Shown here: one piece after another, positions 21,501-32,682 of the stretch
How positions within the stretch are numbered: position 1 is the first letter of the stretch
Layout of the letters: every line of letters starts with the position of its first letter
Assembly (NCBI GenBank): GCA_964247055.1
Contig: OZ176050.1
Location: 8,494,001-8,558,000, forward strand
DNA length: 64,000 nt
DNA from: Paragordius varius
Lineage: Eukaryota > Nematomorpha
Reading direction: 5' to 3'
The notes under the pieces: model-generated
The model's database searches: none
The model's input: only the letters and a program-made list of their open reading frames with translations
Told to the model about the DNA's origin: nothing
Made by a program: the position numbers and the translations under genes

Positions 21501-23441
21501 GATTTTGTAAAAAGGTGCCTTATTGGTATTATTGATTACATGTATTTACAAGATGTTCCTCGATACATATCTCTAATGAAAAAAACTAACAAAGGAAAAT
21601 TTGTATATAGATGAAATCAATGAAACCAAAGCTATTTTTGTTTAAACATAAATATAGTATCTGGATTAAAAAAAGAGTTCTGGGACTTATTTTCCCAAAT
21701 ATAATGTATTTATTGGATAATTGTTAAACAACAAACTATGTACATCCCTACCAAAGCTAAATCAGGATCCATTTCATCGGCATCCAGACCGAAACCAAAA
21801 TCATCGACATTCGATCCACCAGGAATGCCTGACCCTCCAATCCTTCCACCAGGGACCATAGGTGTTCCATCCTCTCGAGCCATTATGGGTGAACTGAGAA
21901 GTGCCTCAGACAGCACAGTAGCTCTTGGCACAGTTACAATATGACTCCTATAATATCAAATTATTTTTACATCACAAAGAGTAAAAACTTAAATTGCATC
22001 ACTGGAGTATAAAAGCTTCAAGTAACGGCTACTCAAAAATAATGAAATTGTTCAGGTAGGTAAACACTACTTCACACATGCATATAATGCAAAGAGACGC
22101 ATTATCTATACTATTATCATCGATCTTTATAACCATAAGTAAAAGGGCGGATAAATTAAATAAATGAGAATATGTTGGTAAAAAATAATAAAGGTATTTG
22201 TAAAAAATTATTCACCAAGAATTATTGTTCGATCCATTTTCTCAATAAATATATAATTAAAAATGCGCAATTCATTGAATATATCCATCCTTATAATTAA
22301 TAATATATGTGGTTGTTTAATAAAAAATAATATAAAACCACATCATACAAAAATAAATCGAACTCAGAAAGATGTTTTATTTAACGTTTTCGTTCAGGGA
22401 AAAAAAGATTTAATTGCATAGACATTAAGGTACATTTAAAAATCAGCCTTATTAAACCAATAAATATATATATATTAAAATTATGATTTTGTATGATTCC
22501 ATGATCCAAAATAGCCAAATTGATAAAAGACACTAAAATAATATTCTTAAAAAATTATAATCAATTTAATGAATTCATTACCACCATTTTAATTTGTTCC
22601 CGGAAATGCAAAAATAATGAACTGTGAAACTGAAGTGTTAGAAAAAATGATGTGGAATAATTTTAAAAACTCTTTTAGAAACGATTACAAATTTTAACTT
22701 CGGTTATCCATAGTGTTGAGCAATATGAAATACCAGTTTCTTTTTTTACTAATATGTATGGTGGCTAGTAATTAAAGTTTAGAGAATCCGCATAAAAACG
22801 GTTTTTATTTAAAATGTTCAAATTTGAGGATTTCATTAAAAAATTACCCTGATCCTTCTTTCCCATTGAGAGTGTCAATAAAGATTGATAGTTTTTCCTT
22901 GTTACCTTCAATTTCTCCAAAACTGATGATATCAACATTGACTTTTTCTTTTTTTAATTTTTTTGCAAGTTGAATTAACTTAAAATAAATAATAAAATTA
23001 CATCTTTTTCTTCAAGCTCAACAGGACTCCCTACAAATACAATAATTTTTTGTTTATGATTTCGTCCTGGACGATGTTTCAAAGCCAACTAAATGTATAA
23101 ATCAAAATAAATACGTAGGCTATTTTAACACTAGTTATAAAATCAATTTTCTTGTCGGTCATTGTAACTTGATGTAATTGATTCATAATTTTTGAAACAT
23201 TATTAGTTAGGGTTACCATGAATTGTTTACTAATATTATAATTAAAAATACTCAGCCATCGAAAATAAACCCAAATTATTTTCTGGATTAATCCGCATTC
23301 GACTGTTGCAGATTAAATTAACGGCATCTTGTTGAGCCAAACCTCTCGTTGGCATATAATCCCCATTTCTCATATATTCACTATTATCGACGCTTTAAAT
23401 AAAAAAAGAAAATACCATAATATCGTGGATTCAAGAGTCAT
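15511..23441 (-). CDS. PSMD4: 26S proteasome ubiquitin receptor Rpn10/PSMD4, complete
   Basis: Base subunit that binds ubiquitin chains for the 26S proteasome. Twelve exons in coding order: 23441-23416, 23392-23252, 23229-23115, 23088-23002, 22978-22848, 21947-21752, 21246-21069, 17573-17482, 17387-17366, 17242-17153, 16671-16643, 15549-15511. Lengths sum to 1146 nt (381 residues plus stop; human PSMD4 has 377) and phases agree throughout. The VWA domain is about residues 2-190 ([55 protein letters not shown]). Three UIMs follow: [31 protein letters not shown] and [15 protein letters not shown]; human has two. The tail is short and basic ([12 protein letters not shown]) and lacks the human DPEFLQSVLENLPG segment. 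Introns 1-4 are 23, 22, 26 and 23 nt. Later introns run from 94 to 3,495 nt and carry mobile elements. Exons of 22, 26 and 29 nt are near micro-exon size. Confidence 0.94.
15770..16475. mobile_element. Palindromic foldback element in the last PSMD4 intron
   Basis: Outer arms start AAAAAACCAAGTA and end inverted TACTTGGTTTTTTT. Matching inner blocks are CTTAATAAATTATGTTATCA against GACAACATAATTTATTAA, and GTTTATCTCTATGGATTC against TCTATAGAGATAAAG. The centre is near 16,090-16,110 and contains a second inverted pair (GCCGAAAAAAACTAACGGGTA against TACCCGTAAGCTTTCTTCGGC). No coding capacity is seen. Confidence 0.65.
17609..17725. repeat. Short dispersed repeat, inverted copy at 20763-20903
   Basis: Begins GGGTGGGGTGATAAAAAAAT and contains several CAAGT/ACTTG-type words. 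A related stretch in inverse orientation ends TTTTTTTATCACCCCACCC at about 20903. The two copies bracket the Penelope-like element in the same intron. Their nature is unclear. Confidence 0.45.
18034..20294 (+). mobile_element. Penelope-like retroelement in a PSMD4 intron
   Basis: The element lies between 13-bp direct repeats ATATTGGGATTAT at 18021-18033 and 20295-20307. The first 685 bp (18034-18717) are the reverse complement of the 3' part (about 19581-20264), including the endonuclease-coding region. This gives the inverted pseudo-LTR structure known for Penelope-like elements. A 30-bp tail (20265-20294) follows the right arm, as described for this class. The coding region between the arms is 5' truncated. 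The sense strand is opposite to PSMD4. Confidence 0.88.
18730..20017 (+). pseudogene. Penelope-like reverse transcriptase plus GIY-YIG endonuclease, 5'-truncated
   Basis: The main frame (18818-20017, 399 codons) has RT motif A ([10 protein letters not shown], residues 17-26), motif B ([17 protein letters not shown], 73-89), motif C (YVDD, 111-114) and an LDT block near 154. A GIY-YIG nuclease domain follows (GIY 299-301, YVGETSR 311-317) with the cysteine/histidine residues of the class (CSC 305-307, H342, C344, H348). The upstream stretch 18730-18837 continues the protein in another frame ([25 protein letters not shown]) and meets the main frame at a run of nine A. One base change in that run therefore breaks the frame. 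The RT fingers region is absent. Catalytic motifs look intact, so the insertion may be fairly young. Confidence 0.85.
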
Positions 23442-26400
23442 ATTAGAAATGGCAAATATAAGTTTATCATCTGATATATATATCGGTTCAGAATTTAAAT
23501 TATCTTTCATATAATTTTCTATTTAATTTTCAATTATAATTATTCTACGGATTTTACAACTGTTAATATAACTACAGCTTTTATATAAGACAAATAGAGA
23601 AATAACTTTATATACAATATGCTTTAAAACGAATACCGTATATGTATATGTCCTTATACGTTGGAATTATTGGCCATAATTAAATACGACACATATAAAC
23701 AATATTCCTAAATACTTATAATTGATTTAACTTTATATAGTAGTTGTGCTCACAAAAAAGGGGGTAAATATATTTCTTGTCAGGACGTGCACCATTAACC
23801 GATAACTTTATAGATTTTTGACACATTTGCAGATATTTATATATAAAATAATATATCAAAAAATAAAAAAACAGGGCCAAGGAACTTATAGGGACACTGT
23901 ATTAAAAGCTCCTTTCGGAAGATATTTCACCTCAAAAAATTTTAATGAATAATAAGTTTTTTTACATAAATAATATTTAACATTCAAATTCATTTGGGGC
24001 AGTCCCCAGAGCGATTTTAAGATAAACGGTCGCAAAAATATATGTTATATAATTTAAAGCATATTCAAAAATAACCGCATCCCAAATTTTTTAGCGCTAT
24101 ATTTTATTAATTTTTTAAATCGTCGTTTGGTGGCATGTAATAACAAATTATTAATTAACGCTTGATTACCTTATGAGGGTTTATACCCTGAGAAATTATA
24201 AATTGGGATATCTTAAGATATTGGGCTAAATATAAACTATGCCTTTTTTAACGCTAACATTCACAATTCAATAAAAATTTAAAAGGGATTTTTGTAAAAA
24301 AATCTCCATCTCAAACTGCGCCATATTTTCTTTTCTTTATTTTTATCACTATATTATCTTTTAAACCAGTTACTTAGAGCGTATTTAATTTCGAATTAAT
24401 AAATTATGCCATCACTACCCCTTTGCGCACCTGCTACAAAAAATCATTTAAAAAACATATTATGTAAAAAATCCTCATCTCAAACTTTCATCAATTTTCT
24501 TTGGTTAAAATGCTTATGCAAAAAGGATATATACTATAGTTAAAAACAAATAATTGACTTTAAAAGCTTTTAGAAACATTTTAGGGAAGAATTTTTGTGA
24601 TTTATCGATTTTTAAGTCAGTTCTATTAGGGGTTTTACAACTATTCAACATTCGAACTTCAAAATTTAGAAAATAAAATTATACGATTTTTTTTATTAAA
24701 TAAGAGAGAACAATGTTTAATCATTAAATATTAAGCCACCTTCAAAAGAGTATTATCTGAGCTACAAAACTATCTAAAATGTAATCGTTTCCAAAAAATC
24801 AAAACATGTTAGAGTTTTATATCACTAATGCAACAGACAAATGTATATCTTGGTATTATTATAATTAACTCTAGAATGCCTTTAAATTTGATTTTGACGG
24901 CTTTTTTTATTAGAACAGCTGTTTGTTCCCATCGGTTTTGTAGCTATCTCAATTTTGGACACTAAAAGTTAGAAAACTGTTAAAATGTAATCGTCTACGA
25001 AAAAGGAAGGGGTAAGGACATTTTTCTATCCTTATTTAAATTTGCTCTTTAATTAGATTCGAATCTAAAAACACAAATTGCTAAATCGATTTGTCATTCG
25101 GCGATTTAATTACCATAAAATAAAAATTTATATGCAATTGCACATGCCAGTACTCCTAAAAATATTGCAGAAACCTTGTATTATATAATTACCCATTGTA
25201 TTAATCCTGAATAAACGACCTCTTTAGAACCTTTATTCCATTTATAATAAATAATTTTCTGTATTTGAAAAGTGCCAGTTATTGGTGGGGTGGATATCCA
25301 TACTTCGCATAGTAAATTAAAAAAAACTAAATTTATATTCCGACAAGGCAAATCATTTGATGAAAATTATACAAAATCATAATTCATTTAAAATATGTGG
25401 CAAATAAAATAAAAGTATGTTATAATTGATTTTTAACTGAATATTACTTTAATGGAATGAATTTTAAAATATGATGGGATTTAGGAGATCGGTGTTAATT
25501 AAAGCATCTCTCTGCTTGCCTTTATTATAATTTGGGCGATGTTTTAAATGATTTCATACATAATTTGAATGTATAAATATTCTATTTTACGAGGTTAATG
25601 TTCCCCAATTTTAATCACTTATATTGACCATATATATATATATATATATTATATATATTGAAAAAAAGGATTATAAAAACTTCATTCGTTATTTAAATGG
25701 ACGATGCTGGTATATATTTTATAGTAGCAGCGTTACTTAAATCCAGCTTGGACATCCAGATTGTTTGTTACAAGGATTTCCACATCTATTTGTTTTTTTG
25801 AAATATTTTTTCCATATCGGTTTCAAATCTTGATAATTCGCACCTGAATCCTTTAATTTGTTTCAAGTTTTTTTTAATTTTTCGCGGCCCCCTTAGATTT
25901 TTCTATGCCCCCCCTTTAGGGAACCACAGTATTTAAATTTCTCTAAAATGCTTAAATCCTAATCGATTAAAAAAAGATCATGTGTGCTTATATTACGGTC
26001 TTGATAGTTTTTTTGTTCGTGCGCCGTGGTTCTGTGCCGTTTAAATCATCAAGTTGAGCAGTTAACCATAAACCTCACTCAATTATGCCTTTAACAACAC
26101 TACCTTTCGGCACCTGAATATTTTATGTAAAATAATCCATTTTTCTTTAAGTGTATAATGTCTATCAATATCACGACATACACTCTAACTAAAATTCTAT
26201 TTCATTCTGGAAGTAGCCATTTGTTTTTCAAAACTTATATCTTTGAAAAAACGAAATCAAAATTATTAATACCATCATGGTGAATCCAAGATAATACTTG
26301 GTGTAAGTTAATAGAATTGAGGTGCAAGAAGTTCATTCTATGTAATATACCACGATGATTATAGCGATGAAAACAGTTGATAACCACTGTCTCATCACTT

Positions 26401-26598
26401 TCATTTATATTCACCCTTTATTACACATAAAAGGTGAATATCAACTATACGTCGAAGTTTAATTACTGATACAAATTTATTGCAATAACTGTTTCTTGTA
26501 TCATGTGAGATTCATGTTATATATCTTACAAATGACGGATTCTAATAAATATTTTTTCTGCAAACTTATTAATACTATACGAGCATTTTGGTATTTAT
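23442..26598. other. Region upstream of PSMD4, old repeats only
   Basis: No coding exon recognised. About 23,930-25,050 shares diffuse similarity (words such as AATCCTCATCTCAAACTTTC and CTATCTCAATTTTGGACACT) with 35.8-36.4 kb and 59.8-60.1 kb, suggesting an old dispersed family. Near 25,880-25,935 a GCCCCCC...GGGAACCACAG motif looks like the end of a hAT-type element. A short (TA)n run lies at 25631-25649. Confidence 0.4.
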
Positions 26599-27303
26599 CA
26601 GGGCTTCGAACCGGAACCCGGTCGCTGAGATTTTAGCAGACGCCAATTTCATTATGGAATGCCCCGCTTCTGTTTCCAAAATATGAGGAATCACACGGTT
26701 TTATTCTCAAATTCTTGACCAGCCCTTCCGGCTCCACATCTAAAATAAGTGGTTCCCACATTATTTTAAATAAAATTTATTGAAAATAATAAATTTTGAT
26801 TGCATGATAACATTTTTTCTGGATTCCCATCAAAATGGAATGACCATTATAATTTTAAAATTTGTTTTAAAATTTAAATTCATAACATTTTTTTCTCCCA
26901 TTAAAATAAAACCTTGACAATTCATTTTACTTGAAGAGTACCACATACATTATTTACGTAAATTACTTCAATTTATAGATTATAATAACATTTATCAAAT
27001 GAAATGAACTTCTTTCAAAAACCCTTACATTGAAGTATAATGGCTTAGTAAAGGGGAAAAAACGACAAATTTATCCATGTTATGCCCTCGAATATTCTTC
27101 CAAAAATTTACATAATGTATGAAAATCATTAAATGAAAACAGAAACAAAATAAAACCGGTTCCAGGACCGTTAAATTTTTAAGTAACAACCCGGTCAGGT
27201 TTCGTTTGCTCGGGGACCATACCTGTTCTAAAACTTTAGGAACCACCCCGATTCCTTAACCAGGCCAGTTCCACTTTTTTCGACCGGGTTCAAAGCCCTC
27301 CAG
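26599..27303. mobile_element. hAT-type MITE with 8-bp duplication
   Basis: The left end CAGGGCTTCGAACCGGAACC and right end CCGGGTTCAAAGCCCTCCAG are inverted. The 8-mer TATTTATC occurs at 26592-26599 and 27304-27311. The last base of the left copy may belong to the element. The interior is AT-rich with scattered GGTTCC words and has no transposase. Related to 10576-12220. Confidence 0.7.
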
Positions 27304-28027
27304 TATTTATCGATATACTCTGCAAGACATACCCAATTATTTATTGTGGTATAATCAGGTTTTACATTTGTACATAAAAATCCTTAGTGCGAATTTCCTT
27401 ACTGATACGTCTATTTGGTCATATTTAAGCGAATCCGCCATTTCGAAATTCCCTATAATAAACCAACATTATAGTATATTTTAAAACAGATAGATAATAA
27501 CATTAGTATAAGACAGCCTTTGCAATCATTTATTAATAATTTATTGGGAAAGAATTAAAGTTTATAAATTATGATTTAACACATTTTTGTTCTATTCTTA
27601 TTACATAAATATAATGTACATTAAAGATTTGATTGAAATGCGAATGACCCTGTGAATTTTTATTGTTACATACTTTGATATAATAATAATAATAATAAAG
27701 CTATTTAAAACAAAAATATATAAAGCAATACTAGGCAAAATTATTGTGGTGGTTTTCTGTTTTTCAAATATGCCATTTGACATAAAATATAAAAAAAATT
27801 TAAATGGACTGCTTGTGCGTACAACTTTTACTACGAATATGGTTGTCATCACAATTTTAATATTTTTATGGTGCCAAATCTCCAAATTTTAAATTTATAT
27901 ATAATTTTATAAAATAATTAACGTATAACAACCAAATATACTTGTGTAAAAGCAAAAACTTGATTGACGCGACAAAGTGACATGTGTTAATTATAATAAA
28001 TATTAAAAATTGGCAAAACAATTACAT
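27304..28027. other. Region downstream of the Sp5-like gene
   Basis: AT-rich. Short open frames are present but I see no supportable gene. Confidence 0.4.
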
Positions 28028-28033
28028 TTTATT
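28028..28033 (-). promoter_or_regulatory. Poly(A) signal of the Sp5-like gene
   Basis: AATAAA on the minus strand about 40 nt after the stop codon at 28073-28075. Confidence 0.55.
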
Positions 28034-28072
28034 GTACTTTTTAACCTAATACATTTAAAGAAAGTAGGGGAG

Positions 28073-30514
28073 TTATGATTCAACATCAAGAATAGACGAT
28101 GGATTTTCGTCTTCATCGCAAAGAGTGGCACACACAGAAGAGGGATTATTAATGTTGTTGTCGAATGAGTGATCATTATTAAAGGCATTTGTGTTCAAAT
28201 ATGTCGTTACATCATTATTAAAAATGTATTTAGCATTATTAATAGTAGTAAATAATGAGAGAGACGAAATAGTGTGATTAGACTTTTGCGTTTGTTGCAC
28301 TAACGTAATTTGATCATTGACATTAAAGGTACCACTATTGTTAAACTTAACAGGATGTGAAAAGTTTGGTACAGATAACACGGGGAAAGAGTTGTTGTTT
28401 TTGGTAAGAGAACAACCAGAAATAAGCGTTGTACCGATGCTTGTTGAAGAATAGTCATTGTCACTTTCTACCATAGTGATTTCATCTTGGCTAAAGGTAG
28501 AATCTGTATTATTATCTTCCATTAGATGAGAATCAAAATCATCGAAAGTTGTTGTGGCATTCGGGCTCAGCCGTTGGTCCATAGGTGTTGGGGGTTCTGC
28601 TGCTATACTTTGGGTTTTATGCGTTTTGGAGTGCTTATTAAGGTGGTCACTTCGCATAAACTTTTTGCCACAGTGCGAACAAACAAATCGTTTTTCGCCC
28701 GTATGTGTTCTTACATGCCTTTGCAATTCATCCGAACGGGTAAAACTTTTCCCACAAAAAAGCCAATCACAGACAAAAGGCCGCTCCCCTGAATGCCATC
28801 TCAGGTGTGCCTTGAGATGAGATGTTTTTCCATACACTTTGTTACAGCCACTTATGTGACATATGTGATATTTTTTGGTCGTATTATTACTATTAGCATT
28901 GGTCAGACCCGGGTTAGTAGCTGATTCAAAATTTTGGGAGAAATGCGTATCATTGGATGTAGTATGTTGTGATGATGTGTATAAAGAACTTTTATCATTT
29001 ATTCCCAATGTATTATTAGTTAAAGGTTGTGATGACAAACTCACATTTTTTGGAGGTTTTATACAATTCGGACATTTACAACGCCTCGTAGCTGCCTGTG
29101 ATTTGGTTATTGTTTTAAATTTATTATTGATATTACTGCTAGTTGTTAAAGGCATACTGCCCATACCCAAATTTTTACGCTTTGATTGATTAGGAATTGA
29201 TTTGTCCCTTTCTTCATTTCGTTTGTTTTGTTTTTCTTCCATACTTACATGAATGGCTGTTGAGGTAACATTGGCTATCTTTGGATAATGAACTGATTTT
29301 TTAGCGTTTTGTGGTGGCTTATCCCTTACATTATATGGCGTGGTCGTCTTTGTGGGATTAGAGTTATTTATAGTCGTGTTGTTATACAGGGTAGAATCTG
29401 TTTCTGTCCCATTGAAATGTGATGCAATCTTTTGTATTTGTAACAATGTTTCTTGATGAATACGATCACGTATTTGAGTTTCTTTTTCTTCTTCCACTTC
29501 ATTAAGCTTATTTATGATAAAGTTAGAGGTTGGGGGCAACAAATTTTTTTTCTTTTGCACGGTACTTGTATTTGCTTTTGTGGTGGTATTAAAATTAGCG
29601 CCACAACTATTGGGATAATACTTGCATGGAGATTTTATATCATTCGTTGATAAATGGTTGTTATAAGGTGCCCTAATGGTCGAAGAAATGGCCTTTTGAA
29701 ATGGATTGCTCTCATAAATTAAATCTAAATTTTTTACTGCGGGACAATTTGAAATATTATCTTGGTATGTGGTATTAATATTTGCAAAAGGGGTACTATC
29801 AGGATTTGCATTTTTGATAATAGGCTGCTGGCCTATTATTTGATCAATGCTAAATTTAATGGGATTGCGACTCTTTTCCTTATCACTCAACACCGTAGTT
29901 TTCACAATAGGTTCATCATTATGGTTTTGTTTAATTTTTAAAGTTCTCATTTTCTTATGCTGATAAACTGTATTCTCCGGTTGAAACGAATGTTTTTGAA
30001 TTGAATCTTCATTAAAATTACGCACTACAGAATGATATTGATTTGATCCTTCTGGGTTTTTAGCAACTTTGGGCGTATTGGGTGGCGTAACATCAGTTAT
30101 TACTGCTCGACTGTTTTCAGAACACATAGATGCCGATTTCCGAGAACTCATCAGTTGCGGTATTTGACTAGAATCACTATTTAATATGTCATGCAATGGT
30201 GACACACCATTAAATACCTGATGACATGGGTAAAAGTTTTTATACAAGTTAGCTAAATTTTGATTATTTTCAAAGAATTTTTCACAATGGAAGATTTCTT
30301 CTGTTGTATGTAAATGATTGCAATGTTTTGCCCAAAGGGCCTGTTGATAATGATAATTTGTTTCTGTTAATTGATTAGCAGCATTACCATCAACACCGTT
30401 AAGGTTATAATTTTCGTTTATATCATTTACAAGAATAATACTACTGTTAGTATTATTATAATTGAAATGTGCTGGAGGTTGTTGTGGTGAGAAATAGGCA
30501 TTTGTTAATATCAT
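28073..30514 (-). CDS. Sp-family (Sp5-like) C2H2 zinc-finger transcription factor
   Basis: Sequence-specific nuclear factor expected to bind GC boxes. 813 residues from the first ATG, with no intron in the visible coding region. Three C2H2 fingers at about residues 546-631: [38 protein letters not shown] and [17 protein letters not shown]. The Buttonhead box CKCPNC lies at about 478, which separates Sp proteins from KLFs. WLFCGKSF and GEKRF favour the Sp5 subgroup over Sp1-4. The protein is about twice the length of vertebrate Sp5 (about 400 residues). The Btd box and first finger are about 70 residues apart because of a Ser/Thr/Asn-rich insert, and both flanks are low-complexity and Asn/Thr/Ser-rich. 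The frame stays open 10 codons upstream of the ATG, and a possible acceptor (gtgtag) sits there, so a short upstream exon cannot be excluded. Confidence 0.92.
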   Translation of the reverse strand: MILTNAYFSPQQPPAHFNYNNTNSSIILVNDINENYNLNGVDGNAANQLTETNYHYQQALWAKHCNHLHTTEEIFHCEKFFENNQNLANLYKNFYPCHQVFNGVSPLHDILNSDSSQIPQLMSSRKSASMCSENSRAVITDVTPPNTPKVAKNPEGSNQYHSVVRNFNEDSIQKHSFQPENTVYQHKKMRTLKIKQNHNDEPIVKTTVLSDKEKSRNPIKFSIDQIIGQQPIIKNANPDSTPFANINTTYQDNISNCPAVKNLDLIYESNPFQKAISSTIRAPYNNHLSTNDIKSPCKYYPNSCGANFNTTTKANTSTVQKKKNLLPPTSNFIINKLNEVEEEKETQIRDRIHQETLLQIQKIASHFNGTETDSTLYNNTTINNSNPTKTTTPYNVRDKPPQNAKKSVHYPKIANVTSTAIHVSMEEKQNKRNEERDKSIPNQSKRKNLGMGSMPLTTSSNINNKFKTITKSQAATRRCKCPNCIKPPKNVSLSSQPLTNNTLGINDKSSLYTSSQHTTSNDTHFSQNFESATNPGLTNANSNNTTKKYHICHISGCNKVYGKTSHLKAHLRWHSGERPFVCDWLFCGKSFTRSDELQRHVRTHTGEKRFVCSHCGKKFMRSDHLNKHSKTHKTQSIAAEPPTPMDQRLSPNATTTFDDFDSHLMEDNNTDSTFSQDEITMVESDNDYSSTSIGTTLISGCSLTKNNNSFPVLSVPNFSHPVKFNNSGTFNVNDQITLVQQTQKSNHTISSLSLFTTINNAKYIFNNDVTTYLNTNAFNNDHSFDNNINNPSSVCATLCDEDENPSSILDVES

Positions 30515-32584
30515 TTCTCCGCTATTTTGTTCCTTTATGTGCAAAAACTACACCTTATAATTTATGGTTGTAGATTTACTAGTATATATTCATACATCTG
30601 TACGATTGTCAAGACATAACATATAAAAAGAGATTAAACGGATGCAATTGCAATAATACTAACTAAAATGATTTTGTTCCTTTGTAATGTAAATTAACGA
30701 TGTTTATAAAACCATTGAGCGAAAAAAAGTGTAGAAGCTTAGTTGTTAGATTTTTGTTAGATAGGGTTTTGTGATAGGATATCTAAGTTTTTGCGATATC
30801 TATGTTTGGTTAAAGCTAAGGAACCAAGATTGCTTGTATGATTCGGTGCAAAATATCTAAAAAAAAAGTTGAAAAGTAAATATAAAATATATCTCTTATG
30901 TGAATCGTAACATATAAAACAAATAATTTAATTTTCCTCGATTGTTTGTTAGCTTATAATAATATTACTAATAATCATTAATATTCATGGTGCGCACAAT
31001 CAATTCTGTGTCGAACATTTCTATTGGTTTTATCCAATTATTATTGCTAATATTATGAAATATTAAATCACAATTGATGGTAACACCAAAAAAGAACAAA
31101 TAAAGAGTTTTCACTTTGAAGTATATACAGAAAGTAATCAGTCCCGTAAATATAAACCTGATAATATTTATACGAATAACTAGATTAACTATACTTATTG
31201 AGATTGGTATTCTTTCTTATAATATATAAATATATTTATATCAAATTACATTAATCTTTAAAAACAATTTTACAGCTTCTAAAATGGCATTTATTTTATA
31301 CCAATTTTTTTATACATATAACAGTTAAAATTTATTTGATTATATAATTAAGATGTCTAAAATATTGTACATAAATGCTTTATTCCTAATTGTCAAAAAT
31401 TTGACATTACTTAAATGGCTAAATTTGTTTGTAACACACACACAATTAGATTCAATTAGATTGACATATACCATGTATAAAAAATATTTTTTTTCTGGTG
31501 AAATACAGTAAGCAGATACATTATTGGTTAAAAGGATATTTTAATTGATGATTACATAAAAACTTGATATACTTGCTAATATTTTTCTTTTGTTAGCCAA
31601 TTAATAAGTCTTTATAACTAATATTTTTGTTTTTGTAGCTGTTCAATGTAATTTATATAGATGTCAAAAATGTTATTTAAATTATATATAAAATAACACA
31701 AGACATTGTTTGAGATGACAGCTTGTTGAAAATAAAGTCATTGCCTGACTTTATAGATAGTCATTAAACCCCTTCCAAAAATTAACATTTTGCTGTAAAT
31801 TTTAAAAAAACGGCAAGATCATGATAGGAATAATTTTATTTGGAGCTTAGTTCGCTTCCTTATACGATTTTCTGATTATTTGTAAAGAAAAATAAGTTTG
31901 TTTAAATATTCTTTAATAAATATTTCTAGTTCTTATTTTCTTATTTATGACAAAAATCCTTGCGAGTTAAATATTATTAAAGACTATCAATCGTTAAAAA
32001 ATAATAACTTTTTAATTTTCTTAAAGAAAAAAATGTTTTTATTTATGATAATATAAGGAACTATTTTTTTTAAAAAAAAGTTATAAGTGATATAGGCATA
32101 TTTTACCCACAATATTTTTAAAAAATGCAAATCGCTAAGGCAATATCTAATTTCAAAAAATATTGACTGATTGTAATTTTGCTATATATAACTATCATTT
32201 AATAAATATGAAAAATTTAATAAAATTTTACGCATAAACCATTTAAAATCTAATTAACTGAAATTAGCCCGTTTTTCTTTCTACGTTATAATAATAAAAA
32301 CTATTTTTTACATATTCTTATTGATTGCCAATCTTAATTGGTAAATAAAGTTCAATAAATCCAAAAATATCGATAGGCCCACACGATTGGCGAAATATAA
32401 ATGACAACTATTGAGTGAAAGGTGGTTTTTATAAATTTTTACTTTTACCAGATATATTGTAAATTGGTGTGTTGGATTGTTTTATATCCTTTTAAACTCC
32501 TTGCTTATAAAATTTATATCCTGTCCTAAAAACCAATCTAACCTGTCGAATTCAGAGATTCATCAAAAGAGTCTTCTGAACTTA
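30515..32584. other. Region upstream of the Sp5-like gene
   Basis: AT-rich without coding exons or repeats that I can match elsewhere. It must contain the Sp5-like promoter, but no TATA box stands out above the AT-rich background. Confidence 0.4.
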
Positions 32585-32682
32585 ATAATGAAAACAATAA
32601 ATTGACCATTTGCCTAGTTGATAATACCAACACAAACAGTGCAGACAAATATATTGGATTAAATATTTTAGGAAAATAGTAG
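32585..32682 (+). pseudogene. hAT transposase fragment
   Basis: The plus strand reads LTICLVDNTNTNSADKYIGLNIL, aligning with the AYCADNTNTNFGGKARRGTKN region of the hAT transposase at 7044-7935. No element ends are recognisable around it. Confidence 0.5.

Noticed and set aside
28526-29189. Plus-strand open frames across the zinc-finger region
   Set aside because: They are antisense to the conserved Sp5-like fingers and are shadows of that reading frame.
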